Below are positions 57,440 to 64,000 of a stretch of 64,000 nt of DNA, in pieces. Below the pieces are notes generated by a model that saw only the letters and a program-made list of their open reading frames with translations, had not been told where the DNA came from and ran no database searches. The stretch is taken from NCBI RefSeq assembly GCF_004959855.1, contig NZ_SPNT01000008.1:124001-188000 (forward strand). The letters are read 5' to 3'. This DNA comes from Nitratireductor sp. XY-223. GTDB lineage: Bacteria > Pseudomonadota > Alphaproteobacteria > Rhizobiales > Rhizobiaceae. Both the position numbers and the translations under genes were made by a program. Position 1 is the first letter of the stretch, and every line of letters starts with the position of its first letter.

Positions 57440-58140
57440 TCGAATGGCTGCTTGCGCCGATCGATCAGGTCCGCCTGCACGAGGTCGGCGCGCATGTCTC
57501 CTGGCACGGCCGTTTCATGGTGCTGGCCTGGTCGTTCCTGTTTCCGCTCGGCATCATCATCGCCCGCTTCTTCAAGATCATGCCGCGCCAGGACTGGCCG
57601 CGTCATGTCGACAACCAGGCCTGGTGGGTTGCTCACCGCGTGCTGCAATATGGCGGCGGTGTCGTCATCCTGGCAGCGCTCTGGCTGATCTGGCAGGCGC
57701 CGACGACCGGCGAAGCGGGCACGCTGCACCGCGTCTTCGGCTGGGCGGTCGTCATCCTGTGCGCCTTCCAGATCCTCACCGGTGTATTCCGCGGCTCAAA
57801 GGGCGGGCCGACGGATGCATCCGATGACGGATCGCTGGCCGGCGATCACTACGACATGACCGTGCGCCGAAAAATGTTTGAGCATTTCCACAAGAGCGTC
57901 GGCTATCTCGCTCTTTTCGTTGCATGTATTGCGACCGCATCCGGGCTCTGGCTCGCCAATGGTCCAAGGTGGATGTGGATCGCTACCGCCTTGTGGTGGG
58001 CGCTTCTGATTGCAGTCTTTATGCTGCTGCAGCGCCGGGGCCTTGCGGTCGACACCTACCAGGCGATCTGGGGGCCGGACGAAAGCCACCCCGGCAATCG
58101 CATGAAGCCGATCGGCTGGGGCATCGTCCGGCGAAAATAG
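57436..58140 (+). CDS. Cytochrome b561-like membrane protein
   Basis: Membrane protein of 234 residues with about five hydrophobic helices. His residues stand at regular places for two b-type haems: SWHGRFM, WWVAHRVLQY, LHRVFGW and FEHFHKSVGYL. The pattern fits the CYB561 domain of ascorbate/DOMON-type transmembrane electron carriers. Coupling by ATGA to the permease gene is odd for an ABC operon. It may link a periplasmic sugar-acid oxidation to the quinone pool or reduce a transported compound. Confidence 0.75.
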   Translation: MIEWLLAPIDQVRLHEVGAHVSWHGRFMVLAWSFLFPLGIIIARFFKIMPRQDWPRHVDNQAWWVAHRVLQYGGGVVILAALWLIWQAPTTGEAGTLHRVFGWAVVILCAFQILTGVFRGSKGGPTDASDDGSLAGDHYDMTVRRKMFEHFHKSVGYLALFVACIATASGLWLANGPRWMWIATALWWALLIAVFMLLQRRGLAVDTYQAIWGPDESHPGNRMKPIGWGIVRRK

Positions 58141-58168
58141 GTGTCGCCGTGATCGAAAACGCTGTCTG

Positions 58169-59059
58169 TTATGAAGGCAGGTTCTCCTTTGCGGGTCCCC
58201 TGAAATACTCCATCAGCGCCGCTTCATCTTCGCCGCCAAGACCGGCCGCGGTCAGCATGCGATGCACCTCGGCGCAGACCGCCGTTAACGGCATGGACGT
58301 ATTGGTCTGGCGGGCCAGATCCTGGGCACCGTTGAGATCCTTCACCATGTTGTCGATACGGCCGGTGCGCCGGTAATCCTTGGCGACATAGCGTGGCATG
58401 TATTCCTGAAGCAGCGCGCTGTCGGCGCGCCCGCCCTTCAGCGCCTGCGGGATTTTCGCCGCATCGACGCCGGCATCGAGCGCCAGTTGCGTTGCCTCGG
58501 CAACGGCGAGAAAACCCAGCCCGCACAGCACCTGGTTGATCAGTTTCGTGGTCTGGCCGGCCCCGCTCGGCCCCATATGGGTGTAGTTGGTCGCAACGTG
58601 TTTCAGGACATTGTGGGCGTCCGCAACGTCCCGTTCATCGCCGCCGGCCATCAGTGTGAGTTCGCCGGTCAGCGCCTTCGGCGCGCCGCCGGACAGCGGC
58701 GAGTCCACCCAGCGCAAACCCTTCCGCGCCGCCTCGGCTGCCAGGTCCCGGGTGGAATTCGGATCGATCGACGACATGTCGATGATCAGTGTTCCCGGTT
58801 TCGCGCCCTCGGCAACGCCGCCGGCACCGAACACCGCGGCGCGCACGATATTTGCCGAATTGAGGCTGGTGATGACGTAGTCGGCCTTTGAAGCGGCATC
58901 GGCTCCCGAGGACGCCGCAAGGGCGCCTTTCGCGACAAGCGCGGCGACTTTTTCCGCATCGAGGTCGAACACATGCAGCTCATTGCCCGTTTCGGCAAGG
59001 CGGGCGCCGATGGCGCCGCCCATGGCGCCGGCGCCGATCAATGCGATCCTGTTGGTCAT
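58169..59059 (-). CDS. NAD(P)-dependent beta-hydroxyacid dehydrogenase (HIBADH/GarR family)
   Basis: Dehydrogenase of 296 residues. NAD site ALIGAGAMGGAIGARLAE (Gly-rich 9-18), substrate motif WVDSPLSGGAPKALTGELTLMAGG, and GPSGAGQTTKLINQ with the catalytic Lys at about 172. Relatives act on tartronate semialdehyde, hydroxyisobutyrate or related hydroxyacids. Convergent with the b561 gene. Its start overlaps the gluconokinase stop by 4 bp, so it belongs to the sugar-acid operon. Confidence 0.87.
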   Translation of the reverse strand: MTNRIALIGAGAMGGAIGARLAETGNELHVFDLDAEKVAALVAKGALAASSGADAASKADYVITSLNSANIVRAAVFGAGGVAEGAKPGTLIIDMSSIDPNSTRDLAAEAARKGLRWVDSPLSGGAPKALTGELTLMAGGDERDVADAHNVLKHVATNYTHMGPSGAGQTTKLINQVLCGLGFLAVAEATQLALDAGVDAAKIPQALKGGRADSALLQEYMPRYVAKDYRRTGRIDNMVKDLNGAQDLARQTNTSMPLTAVCAEVHRMLTAAGLGGEDEAALMEYFRGPAKENLPS

Positions 59060-59592
59060 GGTCCGTCCTTTCCGATTTGCGCACAGATGTCCTCGACGAC
59101 CTGCGCCTGGTCTTTGGAGATGTCGACGACGATCGCCCGTTCGTCAGGTTCGGGTTTCTCGAGCGCCGCGAACTGACTGTCCAGGAGCGAAAGCGGCATG
59201 AAATGGCCCTCCCGGGCATTCATGCGTTCGGCGATCAGGTCCCGAGTGCCGTCCAGGAAGACAAATGTCACCGGCTCGCCCGCGACTTCTGCGATCGTGT
59301 CCCGGTAAATCCGCCGCAGCGCCGAACAGCCCGCGAAAACCTTTCCCGGCCGGGCCGCCATTTCGCGGGCGACGATCTTCAGCCAGGGCCACCGGTCATC
59401 GTCGGTCAGGGCCTCGCCACGGCTCATCTTGTCGATGTTGCGGGGCGGGTGAAAATCGTCGCCGTCGAGATAGGTCGCGCCGAATTTTCTGGCAACGGCC
59501 GCCCCGACCGAGGATTTTCCGCATCCGGCGACGCCCATTACGACGTAAAGCCGCGCGGTGTCAGAGACAGGCCGTGATTCCGCCGTCGACAT
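59056..59592 (-). CDS. gntK: Gluconokinase
   Basis: ATP-dependent kinase of 178 residues. P-loop VMGVAGCGKSSVG, then YLDGDDFHPPRNIDKMSRGEALTDDDRWPWL, FAGCSALRRIYRD and NAREGHFMPLSLLDSQFAALE are diagnostic of GntK. It converts gluconate to 6-phosphogluconate for the dehydrogenase starting at 63805. The start overlaps the SDR gene by 32 bp. Confidence 0.93.
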   Translation of the reverse strand: MSTAESRPVSDTARLYVVMGVAGCGKSSVGAAVARKFGATYLDGDDFHPPRNIDKMSRGEALTDDDRWPWLKIVAREMAARPGKVFAGCSALRRIYRDTIAEVAGEPVTFVFLDGTRDLIAERMNAREGHFMPLSLLDSQFAALEKPEPDERAIVVDISKDQAQVVEDICAQIGKDGP

Positions 59593-60334
59593 AAAGGATG
59601 TGTCCGTTCACGAAGCTGGAAGCAGGGGCGCTGAGGAACACGCAGGCGCCGACAAGTTCCTCGATTTCACCCCATCGTCCGGCGGGCGTTCTTTTTTCAA
59701 GCCAGGCGCTGAATTCCGCATCGGCCACCAGGGCCGCGTTGAGGGGCGTGTCGAAATAACCCGGCGCGATTGCGTTGACCTGCAGGCCGTATTTCGCCCA
59801 GTCGGTCGCCATGCCTTTCGTCAGGTTGCCGACGGCTCCCTTGGTGGCCGTGTAGGGCGCGATGCCGGGCCGGGCGAGGGCGGTCTGGACCGACGCGATG
59901 TTGATGATCTTGCCGGCGCCGCGGGTGATCATGTGCCGCGCCGCCGCCTGTCCGACATTGAAGACGGACGCGATATTCGTCTGCAGCAGCTTGTCGAACA
60001 TTGCGGGATCGAAATCCTCAAGCGGCGTTCGGTGCTGCATGCCGGCATTGTTGACCAGTATGTCGATGGCGCCGACATCGGCTTCCAGACCGTTGATGCT
60101 GCTCTCGACGGCCCCGTGGTCGGTAACGTCGAAGGCGCAGGAATGGATATTCCAGCCTTCGCCGCGCAACACCTCTGCGGCGCTTTCCAGCTTCTGCGGA
60201 TCGCGGCCATTGAGGATGATGCCGGCGCCCGCCTTGGCCAGGCCGCGGGCAAGCGCAAAGCCGATGCCCTGTGATGAACCGGTGACGAGCGCTGTCTTTC
60301 CGGACAGGTCGAAGAGCGTTTTTCCCTGGGTCAA
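59561..60334 (-). CDS. idnO: Gluconate 5-dehydrogenase (5-keto-gluconate reductase), IdnO type
   Basis: Short-chain dehydrogenase of about 257 residues: FDLSGKTALVTGSSQGIGFALARGLAKAGA, LVNNAGMQHRTPLEDF, IASVQTALARPGIAPYTATKGAVGNLTKGMATDWAKYG with the Tyr-Lys pair, and APGYFDTPLN. This matches the IdnO/Ga5DH type. The start is a TTG at 60334 with AAGGAA 6 nt upstream; a TTG at 60358 is a weaker alternative. It reduces 5-ketogluconate to gluconate. Confidence 0.88.
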   Translation of the reverse strand: MTQGKTLFDLSGKTALVTGSSQGIGFALARGLAKAGAGIILNGRDPQKLESAAEVLRGEGWNIHSCAFDVTDHGAVESSINGLEADVGAIDILVNNAGMQHRTPLEDFDPAMFDKLLQTNIASVFNVGQAAARHMITRGAGKIINIASVQTALARPGIAPYTATKGAVGNLTKGMATDWAKYGLQVNAIAPGYFDTPLNAALVADAEFSAWLEKRTPAGRWGEIEELVGACVFLSAPASSFVNGHILYVDGGITACL

Positions 60335-60376
60335 ATTTAATTCCTTTTGTCTCGACAACGCCTGGAAGGTTTGTAT

Positions 60377-60392
60377 ATGTTATCGATAACAT
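60377..60392. promoter_or_regulatory. GntR-type operator 2 (ATGTTATCGATAACAT)
   Basis: Perfect 16-base palindrome in the divergent promoter between the gluconate 5-dehydrogenase operon (minus) and the 2-hydroxyacid dehydrogenase operon (plus). Identical to the core of the site at 62868-62891. Confidence 0.82.
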
Positions 60393-60425
60393 TTTGCAAG
60401 CGCTTTTATGGAGAATGGCACAAAG

Positions 60426-61373
60426 ATGGGCAAAATTGGCATTTTACAGGTCGGACCCTATCCGGCCTGGGATGAGGAACCGCTCAACGCCGCTTTCGAG
60501 ATGCACCGCTATTTCGAGGCGGACGACAAGCCGGCCTTTCTGACCGGTTGCGCCGGCACCGTTCGCGGCATCGCGACCCGCGGCGAGATGGGCGCCGACC
60601 GGGCGATGATCGAGGCGCTGCCCAATCTGGAGATCATCTCCGTCTACGGGGTCGGCTTCGATGCGGTGGACCTCGAGGCCGCGCGGGAGCGCGGCATCAG
60701 GGTGACCAACACGCCCGATGTGCTGACCATGGACGTTGCCGATCTCGGCGTTGCCATGATGCTTGCGCAGGCGCGCGGCATGATCGCGGCGGAGAGCTGG
60801 GTCCGCAGCGGCAACTGGGCGGGCAGGGGGATTTATGAACTGAAGTCCCGCGTGCATGGAAAGCGTGCCGGGATCCTCGGACTGGGGCGGATCGGCTACG
60901 CCGTCGGCAAGCGTCTGTCCGGTTTCGACATGGACATTGCCTATTGTGACATCGCGCCGCGTGATTTTGCCCCGGACTGGACGTTCGTCGACACGCCCGC
61001 CGCCCTGGCCGAGCGGTCTGATTTTCTGTTCGTGACGCTCGCCGCGTCGGCGGAGACACGGCACATCGTCGGAAGGGACGTGATTTCCGCGCTTGGCCCG
61101 GACGGCATGCTGATCAACATCTCAAGGGCCTCGAATGTCGACGAGGAGGCGTTGCTCGACGCGATGGAAACGGGCGCGCTCGGAAGCGCGGCGCTCGACG
61201 TGTTCGAGGGCGAGCCGGATATCAATCCGCGTTTTCTGAAATTGGACAACGTGCTTTTGCAGCCCCATCATGCATCGGGCACCGTCGAGACCCGCAAGGC
61301 GATGGGCAAGCTGGTGCGCGATAATCTCGCCGCGCATTTTGCCGGCAAAGAACTGCTCACGCCAGTGCTCTAG
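60426..61373 (+). CDS. D-isomer 2-hydroxyacid dehydrogenase (2-ketogluconate/glyoxylate reductase-like)
   Basis: NAD(P)-dependent dehydrogenase of about 315 residues. NAD motif AGILGLGRIGYAVGKRL; catalytic Arg in INISRASNVDEEALLDAME, Glu in DVFEGEPDIN, and His in PHHASGT. ATG 60426 has GGAG 11 nt upstream; the in-frame ATG at 60408 lacks a ribosome-binding site. In a gluconate/idonate locus, reduction of 2-ketogluconate to gluconate is the likely role. Confidence 0.88.
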   Translation: MGKIGILQVGPYPAWDEEPLNAAFEMHRYFEADDKPAFLTGCAGTVRGIATRGEMGADRAMIEALPNLEIISVYGVGFDAVDLEAARERGIRVTNTPDVLTMDVADLGVAMMLAQARGMIAAESWVRSGNWAGRGIYELKSRVHGKRAGILGLGRIGYAVGKRLSGFDMDIAYCDIAPRDFAPDWTFVDTPAALAERSDFLFVTLAASAETRHIVGRDVISALGPDGMLINISRASNVDEEALLDAMETGALGSAALDVFEGEPDINPRFLKLDNVLLQPHHASGTVETRKAMGKLVRDNLAAHFAGKELLTPVL

Positions 61374-61383
61374 GAACCCAGCC

Positions 61384-62415
61384 ATGCAAGCGATTGTCAT
61401 CCACAAGGCCGGGGATCTGCGGATCGAGGAACGACCGTCGGCCAGGCCGGGGCCGGGAGAGGTCCTTGTCCGCCTGGCGGTCGGCGGCGTCTGCGGATCC
61501 GACCTCCACTATTACAACCACGGAGGCTTCGGCCCTGTCCGCCTCAAGGAGCCGATGATCCTTGGCCATGAGGTGTCCGGACATGTCACCGAACTTGGCG
61601 CGGGCGTCGAGGGTCTCTCGGTCGGTGATCTAGTCGCCGTCTCGCCGTCGCGGCCCTGCGGGCACTGTCGGTACTGCACGGAAGGCTTGCGTAACCAGTG
61701 CCTGAATATGCGGTTTTACGGATCGGCCATGCCGTTTCCCCACGTCCAGGGCGCCTTTCGCGAGGAACTCGTGGTGGACGCTTCGCAATGTGTGGTAGCC
61801 AACGGCTTGAGTGCCGCGGAAGCGGCCATGGCGGAGCCGTTGTCGGTGACCCTGCACGCGACCCGCCGGGCGGGCGAGATGCTGGGCAAGAAGGTCCTTG
61901 TGACGGGATGCGGGCCGATCGGAACGCTCGCCATCCTCGCCGCCCGCCGGGCGGGCGCTGCCGAAATCGTCGCGACCGATCTGGCGGCCAATGCGCTTGC
62001 CGTCGCATCCAGTGCGGGAGCGGACCGGCTCATCAATGCCGCCGATGATCCCGAGGCGCTCTCGGCATACGAGGAGGGCAATGGCGCATTCGATGTGTTT
62101 TACGAATGCTCCGGCGCTCAGCCGGCGCTGGCCGCGGGGATCGCGGCGATGCGCCCGCGTGGCGTCATTCTGCAGTTGGGCCTGGGCGGCGACATGTCCG
62201 TGCCGATGATGGCGCTGACGTCCAAGGAGTTGGAGCTTCGCGGCTCTTTCCGTTTCCATGAAGAGTTTGCCGTAGCGGTTTCGCTGATGCGGTCCGGCCT
62301 GATCGACGTCAAGCCGCTGATCACGCATACGGTGCAGTTGCGGGAAGCCGAGACGGCGTTTGAGATCGCCAATGACCGCAGCCGAGCGATGAAAGCCCAG
62401 ATCGATTTTTCCTAA
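61384..62415 (+). CDS. idnD: L-idonate 5-dehydrogenase-like zinc alcohol dehydrogenase
   Basis: Medium-chain dehydrogenase of 343 residues. Catalytic zinc site GVCGSDLHYYNHGGFG and GHEVSGHV. Structural zinc Cys cluster CGHCRYCTEGLRNQC. NAD motif VLVTGCGPIGTLAILAARRAGA. VCGSDLHYYNHGGFG and the Cys spacing match IdnD, which oxidises L-idonate to 5-ketogluconate. It follows the 2-hydroxyacid dehydrogenase by 10 bases. Confidence 0.87.
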   Translation: MQAIVIHKAGDLRIEERPSARPGPGEVLVRLAVGGVCGSDLHYYNHGGFGPVRLKEPMILGHEVSGHVTELGAGVEGLSVGDLVAVSPSRPCGHCRYCTEGLRNQCLNMRFYGSAMPFPHVQGAFREELVVDASQCVVANGLSAAEAAMAEPLSVTLHATRRAGEMLGKKVLVTGCGPIGTLAILAARRAGAAEIVATDLAANALAVASSAGADRLINAADDPEALSAYEEGNGAFDVFYECSGAQPALAAGIAAMRPRGVILQLGLGGDMSVPMMALTSKELELRGSFRFHEEFAVAVSLMRSGLIDVKPLITHTVQLREAETAFEIANDRSRAMKAQIDFS

Positions 62416-62419
62416 ATCG

Positions 62420-62842
62420 TCAGTCGATATCGTCCGCGCCGACCGCTGCAAGAGCCGCCCGTGCGACCGCGATGTCCTGATCGCCGGATCCCGATCCGAC
62501 ACCGATGCCGCCCAGGAGCGCGCCGTCCTTGCGGATCGGCAGCCCGCCGGGAAGGCCGGTCACGCCGCCTTGCGTGGCAAGGCCCGCGGCCGTGCGCACC
62601 GCCTCCGGTATTTTTGCGCTGGGCGCGCCCGTGGAGGCGGCCGTCAGCGCCTTCGCGCTGGCGCTGCGCCGGCTCAGGAACTTGGCCCCGGTCATACGCA
62701 GTTCACCAAGGAGTTCCCCGCCCGCATCGACAATGACGATACATTGCGGCTGGCCGATCTCCTCGGCCTTGGCAACGGCGGCCGCCAGCATTGCCATGAC
62801 GGCGTGATGTGTCAGTTGGGTCTGTGTGATAAACAGGTTCAT
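62420..62842 (-). CDS. GlcG/HbpS family (DUF336) heme-binding-like protein
   Basis: Small protein of 140 residues: AVMAMLAAAVAKAEEIGQPQCIVIVDAGGELLGELRMTGA, then KALTAASTGAPSAKIPE, GGLPIRKDGALLGGIGVGSGSGDQDIAVARAAL. These are GlcG/HbpS hallmarks. Members are encoded beside oxidative catabolic genes and some bind haem or cobalamin; the role here is unknown. It faces the gluconolactonase gene across a palindromic operator and is convergent with idnD, 4 bases away. Confidence 0.85.
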   Translation of the reverse strand: MNLFITQTQLTHHAVMAMLAAAVAKAEEIGQPQCIVIVDAGGELLGELRMTGAKFLSRRSASAKALTAASTGAPSAKIPEAVRTAAGLATQGGVTGLPGGLPIRKDGALLGGIGVGSGSGDQDIAVARAALAAVGADDID

Positions 62843-62867
62843 GAAATTGGCCCTTGCCAGAGTGTCG

Positions 62868-62891
62868 AGATATGTTATCGATAACATATCT
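62868..62891. promoter_or_regulatory. GntR-type operator 3, perfect 24-bp palindrome
   Basis: Perfect palindrome with 12-bp arms that extends the core ATGTTATCGATAACAT (62872-62887). It lies between the GlcG-like gene (start 62842, minus) and the gluconolactonase (start 62909, plus). It is close enough to both starts to block transcription. Confidence 0.84.
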
Positions 62892-62908
62892 ATAGTCAGG
62901 GTGGAAAC

Positions 62909-63808
62909 ATGACATTTTTCGAGGCGACCGATCCGGTCTTCAACACCTATGTGCTTGGCAATGCGCCGGTCAGGCAGCTCGAGACCGGATTCTCCTGGGT
63001 CGAGGGGCCGGTCTGGTTCGGCGATGCCGGCCAACTGCTGTTTTCCGATATTCCCAACAACCGCATTATGCGCTGGATCCCCGATGTCGGCGTGTCGGTT
63101 TTCCGGGCGCCGTCGAATTTCGCCAACGGCCACACGCGCGACCGGGAGGGGCGCCTGGTATCCTGCGAGCACGGCACGCGGCGCGTCACGCGAACCGAGC
63201 ATGACGGCGCGATCACGGTCATCGCCGACGGCTTTGACGGCAAACGGCTCAATTCGCCGAACGACGTCGTGGTCAAGTCGGACGGAACGATCTGGTTCAC
63301 CGACCCGCATTACGGCATCATGACGGACTATGAGGGCTACAAGTCCGATCAGGAGCTGCCCTGCCATGTCTATCGTGTCGATCCCGATCGCGGATCGATC
63401 GACGCGGTGCTCACCGATTTCCAGTGCCCCAACGGGCTTGCATTCTCGCCCGACGAGAGCGTCCTTTATGTTGCCGATACGGGCACCATGTTCGACCCCG
63501 AGGGGCACGGTCACATCCGCGCTTTCGGTGTCTCGGACGGCGGCCTTTCCGGCGGCGATGTCTTCCACGTTGTCGATCCCGGAAAATCCGACGGGTTCCG
63601 CGTCGACAGCGACGGCAATATCTGGACCTCCGCTGCCGATGGCGTTCATTGCATCAACCCGTCCGGAACGCTTCTTGGCAAAATCCTCGTGCCGGAACTC
63701 GTGTCCAATGTCTGTTTCGGCGGACGTGCCAAGCATCAGTTGTTCATCACGGCAACGACCAGTGTCTATTCGGTCATATTGAACCGTACGGGCGTACAGC
63801 GGCCATGA
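62909..63808 (+). CDS. SMP-30/gluconolactonase family protein
   Basis: Lactonase of 299 residues: GFSWVEGPVWFGDAGQLLFSDIPNNRIMRW (metal-ligand Glu in EGP), LNSPNDVVVKSDGTIWFTDPHYG, CPNGLAFSPDESVLYVADTG, and DGFRVDSDGNIWTSAADGVH with the catalytic Asp. It hydrolyses aldonolactones to aldonates such as gluconate. It resembles the N-terminal part of the fusion at 26410. Coupled to the next gene by ATGA. Confidence 0.88.
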   Translation: MTFFEATDPVFNTYVLGNAPVRQLETGFSWVEGPVWFGDAGQLLFSDIPNNRIMRWIPDVGVSVFRAPSNFANGHTRDREGRLVSCEHGTRRVTRTEHDGAITVIADGFDGKRLNSPNDVVVKSDGTIWFTDPHYGIMTDYEGYKSDQELPCHVYRVDPDRGSIDAVLTDFQCPNGLAFSPDESVLYVADTGTMFDPEGHGHIRAFGVSDGGLSGGDVFHVVDPGKSDGFRVDSDGNIWTSAADGVHCINPSGTLLGKILVPELVSNVCFGGRAKHQLFITATTSVYSVILNRTGVQRP

Positions 63809-64000
63809 GTGATCGAGCACCGCATTTCGGCCTCGTCGGCCTCGGCACCATGGGAAGCAACCTGGCGCTGAACATTGCCGAGAAGGGTTACGACATCGCC
63901 GTCTACAACCGCACCGTCGAGCGGACGCGGGCTTTCCATGCGGAGGCCGGTGAACTGGCGTCCCGGCTGGTGCCCTGCGAGACCCTGGAGGCCTTCGTTG
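63805..64000 (+). CDS. gnd: 6-phosphogluconate dehydrogenase (partial, cut by window end)
   Basis: The first 65 codons encode MSDRAPHFGLVGLGTMGSNL and continue ALNIAEKGYDIAVYNRTVERTRAF, which is the NADP-binding N-terminus of 6-phosphogluconate dehydrogenase (GLGTMGSNLALN and YNRT). It starts within the gluconolactonase stop (ATGA). It would turn the product of gluconokinase into ribulose-5-phosphate. The rest lies outside the window. Confidence 0.9.
   Translation, partial: MSDRAPHFGLVGLGTMGSNLALNIAEKGYDIAVYNRTVERTRAFHAEAGELASRLVPCETLEAFV

Noticed and set aside
62420-63820. A 466-residue minus-strand protein containing the GlcG-like domain
   Set aside because: Only the last 140 residues match a family. 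The rest is antisense to the gluconolactonase and crosses the palindromic operator.

Overview
The window is high-GC, gene-dense DNA that looks like an alphaproteobacterium of the Rhizobium/Phyllobacterium group (Hyphomicrobiales). The placement rests on a rhamnose locus with the gene content and order of rhaRSTPQUK/rhaDI of Rhizobium leguminosarum, many ABC and TRAP uptake systems, and LacI/GntR/DeoR/AraC regulators. It holds 58 supported protein genes, the last cut by the window edge. I see no rRNA, tRNA, CRISPR array, insertion sequence or phage gene, and no gene-free stretch above 300 bases.

Region A (1-7779): a FadR-type GntR regulator, a GMC oxidoreductase, a LIV-type periplasmic binding protein, an iron-alcohol-dehydrogenase homologue that has lost its metal ligands, an aldehyde dehydrogenase and an AraC regulator. 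Region B (8049-27996): one 20-kb co-directional, mostly overlapping array. It encodes LivH, LivM, LivG, a LivF fused to a Tm-1-like (UPF0261) domain, a COG5564 TIM-barrel protein, a 1059-residue flotillin with about 50 unbroken 11-residue repeats, two CoxG-like SRPBCC proteins around an exported SnoaL-like protein, a xanthine-dehydrogenase-type molybdenum hydroxylase whose large subunit is split in two, CoxD-like and CoxE-like maturation proteins, and three hydrolytic proteins. This is the most unusual part: probably uptake plus a membrane-organised molybdenum hydroxylase pathway for an unknown substrate.

Region C (28223-33998): a LacI regulator, a DctPQM TRAP transporter and a divergent HpsN-like dehydrogenase, with two identical 17-bp operator-like sites between them. 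Region D (34024-44730): a complete L-rhamnose locus with RhaK, RhaU, RhaQ, RhaP, RhaT, RhaS and RhaR on the minus strand and RhaD and RhaI on the plus strand, with a near-perfect inverted repeat in the divergent promoter. Region E (44790-50645): a GntR regulator and a polar amino-acid/ectoine-type ABC transporter with a MOSC-flavoreductase-ferredoxin fusion.

Region F (50720-64000): a gluconate/idonate-type sugar-acid locus. Two tandem LacI repressors face a four-gene ABC transporter plus a cytochrome b561-like protein. Then follow a beta-hydroxyacid dehydrogenase, gluconokinase, gluconate 5-dehydrogenase, a 2-hydroxyacid dehydrogenase, idonate 5-dehydrogenase, a GlcG-like protein, a gluconolactonase and the start of 6-phosphogluconate dehydrogenase. 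One palindrome, ATGTTATCGRTAACAT, occurs at all three promoter regions and ties them into one regulon feeding the pentose phosphate pathway.

A cross-cutting feature: in five unrelated operons the substrate-binding-protein gene is followed by a GC-rich hairpin before the next gene.
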